A stretch of 55,101 nt of DNA from Bacillota bacterium (GTDB lineage Bacteria; Bacillota; UBA4882; UBA8346), in contig JAEWZY010000033.1 in NCBI GenBank assembly GCA_023394955.1, forward strand, positions 1 through 55,101, written 5' to 3'. Below, piece after piece: positions 24,559 to 33,749 of the stretch (its first letter is position 1; the number at the start of each line of letters is the position of its first letter). A program made the position numbers and the translations under genes. The notes beneath the pieces were generated by a model. That model had not been told where the DNA came from. It searched no databases and saw only the letters and a list, made by a program, of their open reading frames with translations.

Positions 24559-24913
24559 CAAATCAATCTTTTCCCTATCCATCGCCATAAATCAGGTTTG
24601 ATAAGGCAATCCTTTTCACTCCGACTTCATCTTATTAAGATTTTGCGTTGGCCTTAGTGATTAAAAGATTTTTTGAATCGCAAAAGATGTTGCCATAGAT
24701 AACTATCTTGGTTTTCCAGCCTTGAGCAATACTTGGTTCTGAGTCATATTTTTTCTCTAATATTAGATGTCATTTATCTGTCTCTCTGCCCGGTCCTTGC
24801 CTCAAGCATCTTTATGAAAATCGGTTATTAAATCTAACATATTCCATATATGTCCCTTCTTAGCATAAACTCAATATATATCAAATATAATGAAATTTAG
24901 TCATTTTCATCCC
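24559..24913. other. Intergenic region without recognisable gene
   Basis: A/T-rich sequence between the toxin-antitoxin promoter and the 3' end of the antiporter gene. No reading frame, RNA gene or strong terminator was found. A weak ACATAT/ATATGT repeat lies near 24838-24857. Confidence 0.3.
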
Positions 24914-26083
24914 TCATTCAATTTCTCCAGCTTTTTTCAACGCCAGTTTCGTTACCACCGGTCCGCATAATTCATAAATAATGGTCCCACATAAGATGAT
25001 TGTTTGAATTTGACCGCCATGCTCAGGCACAATTTTCGTGGCCAAACCGGCTAAGCCAATAGCCACACCCGCTTGGGGGATTAAAGTATACCCCAGGTAT
25101 TTGGCGACAACCGGCTGAGCATGGGATAACTTTGCTCCAACAGCTGTGCCCACGTACTTTCCAACTACCCGGAATACAATATATAAAATGCCGATGACTC
25201 CAACCGCTGGTAAAATACTCAGATTTAACTCTGCTCCAGACACAAAGAAAAACAATATAAAAATCGGCGGAGTAATTCGTTCTACCAGTTCAAATACTAT
25301 ATCGCTCACTTTGGAAATATTAGCATAGACTGCGCTCATAGTCATACAAACCAACAAAGCGGATAATCCGGTAATATTGGAAACACCGATGCATAATAAA
25401 ACCATCGCCAAGGAAACCGATAGTCGGTTCCCTCGTCCGGTAAACCAGTTGGTTAAATATTTTAAAATCACCCCAAGAACCGCTCCTAAAATTAAAGCGC
25501 CAACGATTTCAATAATAGGATTGATGATCGTAGCAACCAGGGATGCTGAACCCTGGGAACTAATGGCTTTAGCAATAGCGACTGACAATCCAAAAGCCAC
25601 TAAAGCCACTGCATCATCAATGGCCACCACCGGTAGTAGAATATCGGTTACCGGGCCTTTGGCTTTATATTGGCGAACCACCATCAAGGTTGCCGCCGGC
25701 GCCGTGGCAGCCGCAATCGCTCCCAACACCAATGAAAACGCCTGATCATGACCGGTTATTATCAGGAATAAATCCACAAAGATTACAGCCCCGATTCCTT
25801 CAGCCAAAGCGATGATCACTGGGGACTTTCCAACTTTTTTTAAATAATCAAGCTTGAATTCAGCTCCAATCGAAAACGCAATTAAACCTAAAGCAATGTC
25901 GGGTATGATTATAAGTTGCTCAATAACTTCTAAAGATAACCACTTTAAGCAATAGGGCCCTGCGATCAATCCGATAATTAGATATCCTGTTACATTAGGA
26001 AGACGGATACCTTTCATGACCTTGCTGGATAACAGTCCTAAAAACAGCGCGATTGCCAGACCCGTATAAATATTTAGCTCCAT
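24914..26083 (-). CDS. Cation:proton antiporter, CPA2-type membrane protein
   Basis: 389 residues and about 11-13 membrane helices. The N-terminal SSKVMKGIRLPNVTGYLIIG, the central AIAAATAPAATLMVVRQYKA, and VVAIDDAVALVAFGLSVAIA, with the paired Asp residues of the ion site, are typical of CPA2 Na+/H+ or K+/H+ exchangers. The usual cytosolic RCK/TrkA-N domain is missing. Instead, a PII-like protein is encoded just upstream (2 nt gap), which probably supplies regulation. The ion is not decidable from sequence. Confidence 0.85.
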   Translation of the reverse strand: MELNIYTGLAIALFLGLLSSKVMKGIRLPNVTGYLIIGLIAGPYCLKWLSLEVIEQLIIIPDIALGLIAFSIGAEFKLDYLKKVGKSPVIIALAEGIGAVIFVDLFLIITGHDQAFSLVLGAIAAATAPAATLMVVRQYKAKGPVTDILLPVVAIDDAVALVAFGLSVAIAKAISSQGSASLVATIINPIIEIVGALILGAVLGVILKYLTNWFTGRGNRLSVSLAMVLLCIGVSNITGLSALLVCMTMSAVYANISKVSDIVFELVERITPPIFILFFFVSGAELNLSILPAVGVIGILYIVFRVVGKYVGTAVGAKLSHAQPVVAKYLGYTLIPQAGVAIGLAGLATKIVPEHGGQIQTIILCGTIIYELCGPVVTKLALKKAGEIE

Positions 26084-26085
26084 TT

Positions 26086-26424
26086 CTATTCACCAAGTCC
26101 TTCAACATAAGTAATGGGAATAGAAAACATAATCCCGGTATTGGGCGCATTGAAATCCCCGATAATCTTTTTAATCGTGGTTCGAGTGACGATCGCCTGT
26201 TCATCTTTTAGAACAAACATCATCACTTTACAACTTTCATTTTCCTCTTCAGAGAGAACACGCCTTAACATTCCTACAATCGGAATGTCTTCCAAATTCG
26301 CCAATGTCTTTGCCATCCCGGTTCCCTCTAAAACCGTGCCGCCTTTGACACCGGCCTCAGCTAATTGTTTCATAATCTCAGCTTGAAATTCAATCTTCTT
26401 TAAAATTAGCACTAGCAGTTGCAT
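26086..26424 (-). CDS. PII-like small regulatory protein
   Basis: 112 residues with a ferredoxin-like PII/CutA pattern: LLVLILKKIEFQAEIMKQLA, AGVKGGTVLEGTGMAKTLA, a long T-loop-like segment, then KVMMFVLKDEQAIVTRTTIK with a conserved helix. PII-like proteins form trimers that bind nucleotides and control neighbouring transporters. The stop codon is 2 nt before the antiporter ATG, so the two are translated together. The ligand is unknown. AAGGAAG precedes the ATG. Confidence 0.7.
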   Translation of the reverse strand: MQLLVLILKKIEFQAEIMKQLAEAGVKGGTVLEGTGMAKTLANLEDIPIVGMLRRVLSEEENESCKVMMFVLKDEQAIVTRTTIKKIIGDFNAPNTGIMFSIPITYVEGLGE

Positions 26425-26522
26425 CGCTTTCGCTTCCTTTGCATTTTTAGATTCAAATTTGCCCAGACTGAATAAATCATAAATCTACCGTCAATGGATG
26501 TCAAGTTTCCCTTAGTCGCGGA

Positions 26523-27275
26523 CTAATCATGCTCCGTCAAGATTAACGGCCCATTTTCAGTGATGGCGATGGTATGCTCGTATTGGGCGGATAATCGCCC
26601 GTCCCTGGTCCTGGCGGTCCAGCCATTGGAGGAATCGATGGTTAACTGATAACTTCCGGCATTGATCATCGGTTCAATGGTAAAGACCATGCCTTCTTTG
26701 ATTATAGGTCCTCTGCCGGCCGGGCCGAAGTGGGGTATTGGGGGCTCTTCATGCATGAACCGGCCGATCCCGTGCCCGGTAAAATCCCGGACCACCGAAT
26801 AACCGTTAGCCTCCGCCAGGGTTTGAATGATATTGGAAATATCCCCGACCCGGTTACCGTCAACCGCTTTTGCAATCCCCTGATAAAGCAGTTGCTTGGT
26901 AATATCCAACAGCCTTCTCGCCTCATCGTTTACTTTTCCCACCGGGTAAGACCAGGCCGAATCCGCCAGCCACCCGTCTAAATTGACCACCATATCAATG
27001 CCGACAATATCCCCGTCGGCCAAAGGTTTCCGGTCGGGAAACCCGTGGCAGATGACATCATTTACCGCGGCGCAGGTTGCAAAGGGGTATCCATGATACC
27101 CCTTCTGCTCTGGAGTAGCCCCATGTTTTTTGAGAAAATCCTCAACGAACCGGTCAATCTCTAAAGTGGATATCCCAGGGCGGATCTGTTTCCCGATCTC
27201 CTTATGGCAGAGGGCTAACAATTCGCCCGCTTGCTTCATCTTGCCGATTTCGGCCTTGCTCTTCAGCGTTATCAT
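26523..27275 (-). CDS. map: Methionine aminopeptidase type I
   Basis: About 250 residues with the pita-bread fold signature. The metal ligands are Asp in VGIDMVVNLDG, Asp in WLADSAW, His in FTGHGIGRFMHEEP, Glu in VFTIEPM and Glu in AQYEHTIAI. The substrate His is in KGYHGYPFATCAAVN. It removes the initiator Met from new proteins. The start could be ATG 27275 (MITLKSKAEIG) or GTG 27287; neither has a perfect ribosome site, and I took the one that matches the usual N-terminus. It is a single gene here, apart from the usual ribosomal-protein cluster, so it may be a secondary copy. Confidence 0.9.
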   Translation of the reverse strand: MITLKSKAEIGKMKQAGELLALCHKEIGKQIRPGISTLEIDRFVEDFLKKHGATPEQKGYHGYPFATCAAVNDVICHGFPDRKPLADGDIVGIDMVVNLDGWLADSAWSYPVGKVNDEARRLLDITKQLLYQGIAKAVDGNRVGDISNIIQTLAEANGYSVVRDFTGHGIGRFMHEEPPIPHFGPAGRGPIIKEGMVFTIEPMINAGSYQLTIDSSNGWTARTRDGRLSAQYEHTIAITENGPLILTEHD

Positions 27276-27320
27276 GACATGCTTCACGACCCATCCGTTT
27301 TTCCTTACATTATATCAAAT

Positions 27321-27412
27321 TTACAGCAATTTCTCCTCCTTCAAACTTACATAATTCCCTTCTCCAGTGATAATATGATCAATCAGCCTGAGGTCGAGAA
27401 GGAGGTCTAATA
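27321..27412 (-). pseudogene. C-terminal remnant of a RadC/JAB-domain protein
   Basis: The frame ending at 27321 reads LLDLRLIDHIITGEGNYVSL, then KEEKLL and stop, the RadC C-terminus. The preceding JAMM motif is not present. From 27413 to 27681 I see no convincing coding or RNA feature. Confidence 0.5.
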
Positions 27413-27681
27413 AATATGGCAGGTTTGGGGGTTGGTGATCTGGAGATCCAGATCATAGCGATGGTGGGAGAGACGGATTTGTTTTAGGGTATAGAGATTG
27501 ATGGAGGTTGGTTAGGCATGAGGCGCGAGGGTAGAGTCCTATGACCAAAGCTACTATGTAATCAATTTCGATTATACCAACCTCCGATAAATTCAAAGAG
27601 CTTACTATCGGTTTCTTTAGATATTTATTTAAATAAGGGACCATAGAAAATTTTTTCTACTAAGTTCTTAATCTAAAACTT

Positions 27682-28905
27682 CTACTCCCTTTCCAAAACC
27701 GGCCACCCCGCCTCGACCAGCGCCTTATTCCCAATCATCAATAAACTCTGGACCACCAACAACAACCCGGTTCCCATCAACAGCCATTCGATTTGAACGA
27801 AATCAGCCATGGGCCCGAAGATCAACATCCCCAAAGGCATCATACTGGTGGCGATCATCCCCATCACTCCGAATACCCTGCCCAAAAAATCTCCTGCCAC
27901 TTTCTGCTGTAATAAAACTGTCGCCGGTGTATTGAAGACCGGTAACACCAGACCGTTCAAAGCCATCAACGCCAAATAGATCCAAAAAACGGGAATTAAA
28001 CCCAGACCAAAGGTGGCGACTCCAATAACCAGATTTGAAAAAATCATGGTGTGAACCTTATTTTTAAAACCGTTCCAGGAAGCCATAATGAGCCCACCCA
28101 GCATCATTCCGATGGAAAAGGTAACTTCAATGGCGGATAAACGCCAGACATCATTGCCGAAACTACGGGTAACCTGTAAAGGCGTTAAAAAAGCGAGCGG
28201 CGCGATCAGGATAAAGAAGAAAATATTGAACAAAAAGAAGGTCTTAACATAATCATGATTTTTGATATAAAGGATCCCTTCGCGCAAATCCTCAAAATAA
28301 CTGACGGTCTGTTTCGCCAAGGCTTTGGCGTGGGCCGGGACATGCAAAAATATTGATAAAATCAGCACCCCCACCGCCGCCGTAATCACATCGATCATAA
28401 AGACCGTTTCGATGGTCGCCAGCGCTAGCAGAACCCCACTAAGCATCGGCGAAACCAGCATCACCATTGATTGGATGCTACTGTTAACCGCGTTCACCTT
28501 GGTCAACCTATCATCAGGAACCAATTGCGGCAAAAAAGCCCCCACCGCCGGGATCTGAACTCCCGACCCGATGGCCCGGACGGCTGAGGCCGCAAACAGC
28601 AGCCAGATCGCATCGTACCCTGTCCAAAATAAGACCGCTAAAACAAGTGTGGCTACCGCGATCAGCGAGTCGGATAAAATGATTAAAGTTTTACGGTGAT
28701 AACGATCGGCCCATACTCCCGCAAAGGGCGAGAGAAAGAAAGTCGGTAGAAACCCACAGATAATGGCGATAGTCATCATTACGCCGGACTGGGTTCGGAG
28801 GGTAATATACCAGGTGATGGCATGCTGGACCAAAGTGGAGCCGAAGAGCGAGATCATCTGGCTCGCCAGAAAGAGGATGGTGTTCTTTTTCCAACTATTA
28901 TTCAT
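27682..28905 (-). CDS. MFS efflux transporter, DHA3 family (Mef-related)
   Basis: 407 residues with 12 predicted helices. It shows the same plan as Mef: ASQMISLFGSTLVQHAITWY, then SPFAGVWADRYHRK (loop 2-3 motif), LVPDDRLTKVNAVNSSIQSM, and LGRVFGVMGMIATSMMPLGM. It is clearly more distant from Mef(A) than the 15643 gene. The substrate is probably a drug or amphiphile and is not known. It sits alone behind a leader homologous to the mef leader but with a changed peptide (MYSVHLG), so a different inducer is likely. Confidence 0.85.
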   Translation of the reverse strand: MNNSWKKNTILFLASQMISLFGSTLVQHAITWYITLRTQSGVMMTIAIICGFLPTFFLSPFAGVWADRYHRKTLIILSDSLIAVATLVLAVLFWTGYDAIWLLFAASAVRAIGSGVQIPAVGAFLPQLVPDDRLTKVNAVNSSIQSMVMLVSPMLSGVLLALATIETVFMIDVITAAVGVLILSIFLHVPAHAKALAKQTVSYFEDLREGILYIKNHDYVKTFFLFNIFFFILIAPLAFLTPLQVTRSFGNDVWRLSAIEVTFSIGMMLGGLIMASWNGFKNKVHTMIFSNLVIGVATFGLGLIPVFWIYLALMALNGLVLPVFNTPATVLLQQKVAGDFLGRVFGVMGMIATSMMPLGMLIFGPMADFVQIEWLLMGTGLLLVVQSLLMIGNKALVEAGWPVLERE

Positions 28906-29082
28906 ACTTAAAACTCCAATCTTTTAGATCATGCTTGTTTATCTTAACTTCCCAACCTGAAAAACATAAATAAATGCCAAGCCCAAACTGCAGTTCTTTG
29001 TAGGTATTTAGCATGGTCCCGATTGGTTGTCTTTCTTTACATTTGGGAAAGTTTATTTAAGCTTAATTTGGACAATAAAAAA

Positions 29083-29115
29083 CAGATCATCGTCCGCAAA
29101 GTGAACTTTGATCTG
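29083..29115 (-). terminator. Leader terminator 2 of the DHA3 gene
   Basis: Minus-strand CAGATCA/TGATCTG arms, an inner CAAAGT/ACTTTG helix and a following T run. It has the same place as 16931-16974 but a different stem sequence, so base pairing is conserved while bases are not. Confidence 0.7.
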
Positions 29116-29210
29116 CCTATCACCAATCGAAAAAGCGTTGAACAGAGAAAGATGCCGTTAACCGGGTCTTGTCTCCCTACATGTCCGATTCATAAAATAA
29201 ACACAACAAA

Positions 29211-29248
29211 AAAAGCCCACTTTAGGTGGATGGTGCATTACCGCTTTT
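29211..29248 (-). terminator. Leader terminator 1 of the DHA3 gene
   Basis: Minus-strand CCAC-CTAAA-GTGG followed by GC and seven T residues, with the upstream AAAAAGCGG as in the two mef leaders. Confidence 0.7.
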
Positions 29249-29259
29249 TGGATGTTAAC

Positions 29260-29283
29260 TTATCCTAAATGAACCGAATACAT
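29260..29283 (-). CDS. Leader peptide MYSVHLG
   Basis: Seven codons, M-Y-S-V-H-L-G-stop, with AGGAGG (29295-29300) exactly 11 nt upstream as in the 23786 copy. It aligns with MYSIRLR but both Arg residues are replaced (His and Gly), so the macrolide +X+ arrest motif is lost. Promoter-like elements upstream (TTGTAA near 29345) are weaker than in the mef copies. Confidence 0.65.
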   Translation of the reverse strand: MYSVHLG

Positions 29284-29474
29284 ATAGTCCATGTCCTCCT
29301 ATGCAATTACTATAATAGGATAACATAATCCCACGGACATTACAAGTTTTAGCTTTCATCATTGATTTTCTTTTTTCTATGTCTCAGTGCCTCCGGCTAA
29401 ATGATTATTGCCCACAGAGACACGGCACGGAAGTGCTGAAAAGGAACCATAGAGCGTTAACTTAATTAACACTC

Positions 29475-30281
29475 TCAGCTCCGGCAGGGAGTAAAATTGC
29501 CGTTCAGCAAAGCCGGTCCCTGATTTCCCGTATTACTGTTCAAGGGACGGATTTCCGCGAAATCACCAATAATCGGAGGCGGCGTCGTAATCGCGGTCCC
29601 GGCCCAAGTGGTTAATTGATTACCGAATGAAACAGGCAACAACCGGATATTCACAATCATCCGCGGCTCAGCCGGATTATCCGTAATCAGGTTCAAAACT
29701 CCGGCATAGGAATCATAATTTCCAAAGGTTGGCGGATTAGGCAATGGAGCAGCCACCAGTGTATATGCTCTGGTGCTCATCGCCACCTGCCGGACGATAA
29801 CCGATCCGATCGGAATATCCACATCCGGAGGCAATACTGTAAAATTGGGCTGTAGTAATGAGCAAAACGGAGTCTGAATCAAAACCGGCGTTGCGGGAAC
29901 GCCACTTGGAATACAAATAGTCTGTCCCACCGCTAACCGGTTGGGAGCCACGCCGGGATTGGCAGCCAAAAGATCTTGTAAGGCCACTCCAAAACGGGCC
30001 GCCAAGGCGTAAAATGTATCACCGGATCGTATGGTATAAAGGGTTCCGCCGGGACAGGCTCCAGGCGCCGGACCGGTTGAAGGGACACAAATCTCTTCTC
30101 CAATTTGGAGCGCATCGGGATTTATCCCCGGATTCAAATTAAGTAAAGTTGTAACCGTAGTCCCCAAACGTTGCGCGATTAAATATAAGGTATCCCCCGG
30201 CCTAATAATGTACCCCGCCGACCCAGCCGGGCAAGGCCGATTGGTTTGAACATAGACAATGTCTCTATTATTGACGAACAT
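29475..30281 (-). CDS. Protein with two LysM domains
   Basis: 268 residues. Two LysM modules (GYIIRPGDTLYLIAQRLGTT, about 24-66; LYTIRSGDTFYALAARFGVA, about 81-124) are each closed by ICVPS or ICIPS and would bind peptidoglycan or chitin-like glycans. The C-terminal ~140 residues form a beta-rich domain I do not recognise, ending in a Cys near the terminus. There is no classical signal peptide, as in several spore-coat or cell-surface LysM proteins of Firmicutes. A purine-rich AAGGAAG site precedes the ATG. It is monocistronic. Confidence 0.8.
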   Translation of the reverse strand: MFVNNRDIVYVQTNRPCPAGSAGYIIRPGDTLYLIAQRLGTTVTTLLNLNPGINPDALQIGEEICVPSTGPAPGACPGGTLYTIRSGDTFYALAARFGVALQDLLAANPGVAPNRLAVGQTICIPSGVPATPVLIQTPFCSLLQPNFTVLPPDVDIPIGSVIVRQVAMSTRAYTLVAAPLPNPPTFGNYDSYAGVLNLITDNPAEPRMIVNIRLLPVSFGNQLTTWAGTAITTPPPIIGDFAEIRPLNSNTGNQGPALLNGNFTPCRS

Positions 30282-30489
30282 GCCGTCACTTCCTTTATCA
30301 GTACTATATAGTCGAATTAAATTTCCGATCTAACATCATGTCTTTGAAGCCAGCCATGATTACAAATAAATGAATTTACTTCATCCTATATAATTGATTA
30401 TATGAAAAAGGAACTATGACGGTGAATCTAGACTTTCCATTCCTGCCTTGACGTCTCGTCCAGCGATACCGTGTTCAACTTTTTAGGCA

Positions 30490-30976
30490 GAGCGGTACTA
30501 AACCAGCCTATCGGGAAATGTCCAGGACATATTCCTGTCTGAAGATTCTTTCTGGATTATGGTCTGCACCGGAACATTGATGAACATGAGGGCGACACTT
30601 AAACAGGCCGAGAACACCCGAGAGGATGCAAAAGTAGGGTATCGTATCTGTTCCCAGTAAAGACAGACTGTGCGGGAATAGCAAGGCTGAAAATCCAAGC
30701 ATCGTACCCATTAGTGATAACAGGCCGATAGTAAGCGCCTTGGTCTCCTTATTGCCTTTTCCGAATAGTACACCTACCAACACACTCCCAGAAAGGCCCG
30801 GCTACTATAATCATTTGCAGATAACCGTATTGAGCATCGGGGTATTTCAGCGCAGTTCTGAAAAACAAAGGAAGCACCACGGAAAATAATGGTTGAACCA
30901 ATGCGTAGATGGCCAACGGGAAAAAGCATAGATTACTAATAGTCTGGTGAGTGAAGTAAGCATACGTTGCATTCAA
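30490..30976 (-). pseudogene. MFS transporter fragment with frameshifts
   Basis: Overlapping frames give FFPLAIYALVQPLFSVVLPL, then LQMIIVAG, a frame change, VLVGVLFGKGNKETKALTIG, then a further change into LMFINVPVQTIIQKESSDRN. This is the C-terminal half of a drug-efflux-type MFS protein. The N-terminal half is missing. At least two frame changes are needed to read it, so it is not functional. Confidence 0.6.
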
Positions 30977-31064
30977 GCATCATCCGCATCTCATAAATAT
31001 CTTTCGCAGCAATTGATTAAGCCCAAATCGGTTTTTCTGATAATTACTTCCCGCCTCGAAATGC

Positions 31065-32450
31065 TCAAACCAGCATATTATGAGTCACATTATTAATCCA
31101 ACGTCCTGATTTTAATCTAATAATCCCGAGAATTCCCTTAGCTATCTCTTCCAGCAAAGCCAAGGCATACACAGTGTATATTGGAAGCTTGAAAACGAAA
31201 GCGCCCAAAATGGTCAACGGCACTCCGATAAACCACATGGTGAATCCTTCGATTAACAGCGCTTGCCGGGCGTCGCCACCGCCCCTAAGAATACCGACGA
31301 TTAATATGATATCAAATACCCGGATAAAAAAGACGACCGAAATGATATACAAAATAATTTGTGAGTAATCCCGCGCCAACTTGGAAAGGTTGAACATATC
31401 AAGGATCAACGGTGATACCGTCGCTAACAACAGCCCTAAACCAATCCCCGCCACTACCGCCAGAATAGAAAACCTTTTTGCATATTCCTTTCCTATTCTT
31501 TCCTGGCCCGCGCCGATACTCTGTCCCACCATCACCGCCGCGGCGCTGGACATCCCGAAAATTACGACCATGAATAAATTATTGACGGTATTACTAATCT
31601 GGACGGCGGCCACCGCTTGAGTACCCATCCGCCCATATACCGCCGCATAAACCATCGTACCAAACCCCCAGCAAATATCGTTCAAGATCACCGGTAGGAT
31701 GGTCCGGTAGGATTTTTTGACAAACTCCAAACTTAGATTGGTTAATTCTTTAAAAGAAGCCGCTAGAGCGCCTTTCCCCTTGTAAATCACTACCACCAAG
31801 ATACTTGCCTCAACCACCCTGGCGATTACCGTAGCTAAAGCGGCTCCTTCGACTCCCATGGCCGGCGCGCCCATTTTACCGAAGATGAACAAATAGTTGA
31901 AAAAGGCGTTACAGACAAGAGCCAGCCCGCTGATTAACATCGGCTGAATAGTGTTACCGATCGATCTTAGCGCGAAATTATAGCTAAAAGTGATGCTCGT
32001 AAATAAATAACTGGCTAAAACGATCTTTAAGTATTTGGCTCCTAACCGAATCACCAGCGGATCATTATTGAACAATGCCATAATCTTCCCGGGAACCAAT
32101 AATCCTAAAATCATAAATCCTAAAGCAAACGCTATCGATGACCCCAGGCCGATTCCCAAGATCCGTTTAATATTCGGGAGGTCCCCCTTGCCCCAGAACT
32201 GGGAGATAAATACGCCGCATCCGGCACAAAGGCCAAACATGAACATATTAAAAAAGAAAAAATATTGATTGGCGATCCCCACCGCCGCAATTTCCGTCTC
32301 TCCTAACCGGCCGACCATCACCGTATCAAGCATGTTTAAAAAGGAGGAGATGAAATTCTGGATTATGATGGGCAGGGCTAATTTCAACATTTGCTGATAA
32401 AAATCCCTATCGGTAAACATCTCTAAATATAATTGCTTTATTTTACCCAT
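31065..32450 (-). CDS. MATE-family multidrug efflux transporter
   Basis: 461 residues and 12 helices in two MatE repeats. The N-half carries LPIIIQNFISSFLNMLDTVM and VGRLGETEIAAVGIANQ, and the C-half LPVILNDICWGFGTMVYAAV with GTQAVAAVQISNTV. It would export cationic or hydrophobic drugs driven by H+ or Na+. ATG 32450 follows GTGAGG. A 13 bp perfect hairpin lies between the promoter region and the ribosome site and may regulate expression. Confidence 0.9.
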   Translation of the reverse strand: MGKIKQLYLEMFTDRDFYQQMLKLALPIIIQNFISSFLNMLDTVMVGRLGETEIAAVGIANQYFFFFNMFMFGLCAGCGVFISQFWGKGDLPNIKRILGIGLGSSIAFALGFMILGLLVPGKIMALFNNDPLVIRLGAKYLKIVLASYLFTSITFSYNFALRSIGNTIQPMLISGLALVCNAFFNYLFIFGKMGAPAMGVEGAALATVIARVVEASILVVVIYKGKGALAASFKELTNLSLEFVKKSYRTILPVILNDICWGFGTMVYAAVYGRMGTQAVAAVQISNTVNNLFMVVIFGMSSAAAVMVGQSIGAGQERIGKEYAKRFSILAVVAGIGLGLLLATVSPLILDMFNLSKLARDYSQIILYIISVVFFIRVFDIILIVGILRGGGDARQALLIEGFTMWFIGVPLTILGAFVFKLPIYTVYALALLEEIAKGILGIIRLKSGRWINNVTHNMLV

Positions 32451-32465
32451 GTCAAACCTCACGCT

Positions 32466-32497
32466 AAAACAGGTAAGCAATGACGCTTACCTGTTTT
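32466..32497 (-). promoter_or_regulatory. Perfect 13 bp hairpin in the MATE gene leader
   Basis: AAAACAGGTAAGC (32466-32478) and GCTTACCTGTTTT (32485-32497) pair around a 6 nt loop, ending 15 nt before the start codon on the minus strand. It could be a transcription attenuator, though the T run is short. A second repeat, AAAAGTCTA (32568-32576) with TAGACTTTT (32585-32593), lies further up in the gap to the divergent reductase gene. Confidence 0.5.
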
Positions 32498-32681
32498 TAA
32501 TTAGATTCAATTACAAACTCGCTAATTTCAAGGCATGTTATTAAAATAGCATAAATCATTGCTAAGCAAAAGTCTATATTTTTTTAGACTTTTTCCGCCA
32601 TTGAGTCCGCCTTTTTTTCCTTTGCTTTAGAATTTAATTATGCTAAAATCGATATAACAATCAAATTAGCGGAGGGATACA

Positions 32682-33605
32682 ATGAACTATGCCAAATTAG
32701 GCCGAACCGGAATCGAAGTTTCCCGGATCACCTTCGGCTGCTGGGAACTGGGCGGAGGAATGTGGGAAAAGGCCGCCGACGAACAGAATATTAAAGCAAT
32801 TCAAGTCGCATTCGAAAACGGCGTTACCTCCTTCGACACTGCCGAGGCTTATGGCAATGGGCATTCGGAACAAATCACCGGCCTAGCTTTGCAAGGAAAA
32901 CGCCGGGAATGTGTGATCGCTACTAAGGTCCGGAAGGATAACTTAAAAGCCGCCGATCTACGGCGGGCGGTCGAAAAGAGTTTGAGCAGATTGCAAACGG
33001 ACTATCTCGACCTCTACTATATCCACTGGCCCAATCCGGAGATTCCATTGGCGGAAACCATCGCGGAAATGGACAAGATGAAAGCCGAAGGCATCATCCG
33101 CGCCATCGGGGTTTCCAATTTCTCTTTAGCCCAGTTGCAAGAGGCCGCCAACTACGCCCGGATCGATGTGATTCAACCGGAATACAGTTTGTTGCAACGG
33201 GATATTGAAACGGAGATCCTCCCCTATTGCAGGGAAAATTCCATCGCCGTCATGAGCTATAGTTCCATCGCCAAAGGCATCCTGACCGGAGCCTTCCACC
33301 TTGGCAACGCCCGACTTAAAGAAGGCGATTTCCGGCGGATCCGCCGGCTCTTCCTCCCCGAACATCTGGAGAAGGAGACTGAATTAATCATGTTACTCAA
33401 AGAGATCGCCGACTCCCAAAAGGCCACCCTTTCCCAGATCGCCATCGGTTGGTTATTGCACCAGGCGGGGCTCACCTCGGCAATTGTCGGAACCCAAAGT
33501 GAAAAACATCTCCTCGAAAACATTCAAGCCGGTGACATCCGGTTAGCTCCGGCGGAATTAAGTAAACTGGACCAAATAAGCCGGAAAGTACTCGCCTCTT
33601 TATAG
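32682..33605 (+). CDS. Aldo/keto reductase
   Basis: 307 residues forming a complete AKR barrel. Catalytic tetrad: Asp52, Tyr57, Lys82 and His115 (SFDTAEAYGNG, ATKVRK, YIHWPNPE). NADPH-binding C-terminal segments include SAIVGTQSEKHLLENIQAGD. It reduces carbonyl compounds in the cytoplasm; the substrate is unknown. GGAGGG precedes the ATG. It is divergent from the MATE gene and probably monocistronic. Confidence 0.9.
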   Translation: MNYAKLGRTGIEVSRITFGCWELGGGMWEKAADEQNIKAIQVAFENGVTSFDTAEAYGNGHSEQITGLALQGKRRECVIATKVRKDNLKAADLRRAVEKSLSRLQTDYLDLYYIHWPNPEIPLAETIAEMDKMKAEGIIRAIGVSNFSLAQLQEAANYARIDVIQPEYSLLQRDIETEILPYCRENSIAVMSYSSIAKGILTGAFHLGNARLKEGDFRRIRRLFLPEHLEKETELIMLLKEIADSQKATLSQIAIGWLLHQAGLTSAIVGTQSEKHLLENIQAGDIRLAPAELSKLDQISRKVLASL

Positions 33606-33749
33606 CAGGTTGATCTTACATAAAATAAAGCCTATTATTAATAATTGTTAATTGCCGCATATGATTTGTGGACAGGCCCAAAATCCCTTTGGTTCAAGTT
33701 CAAGATTTTGAAACATAACCCATAATGCCGGAGGCTTTAGGCTAAACGG

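Noticed and set aside
27453..27644. 63-codon minus-strand frame after the RadC remnant
   Set aside because: No ribosome site, low-complexity sequence and no domain; considered chance.
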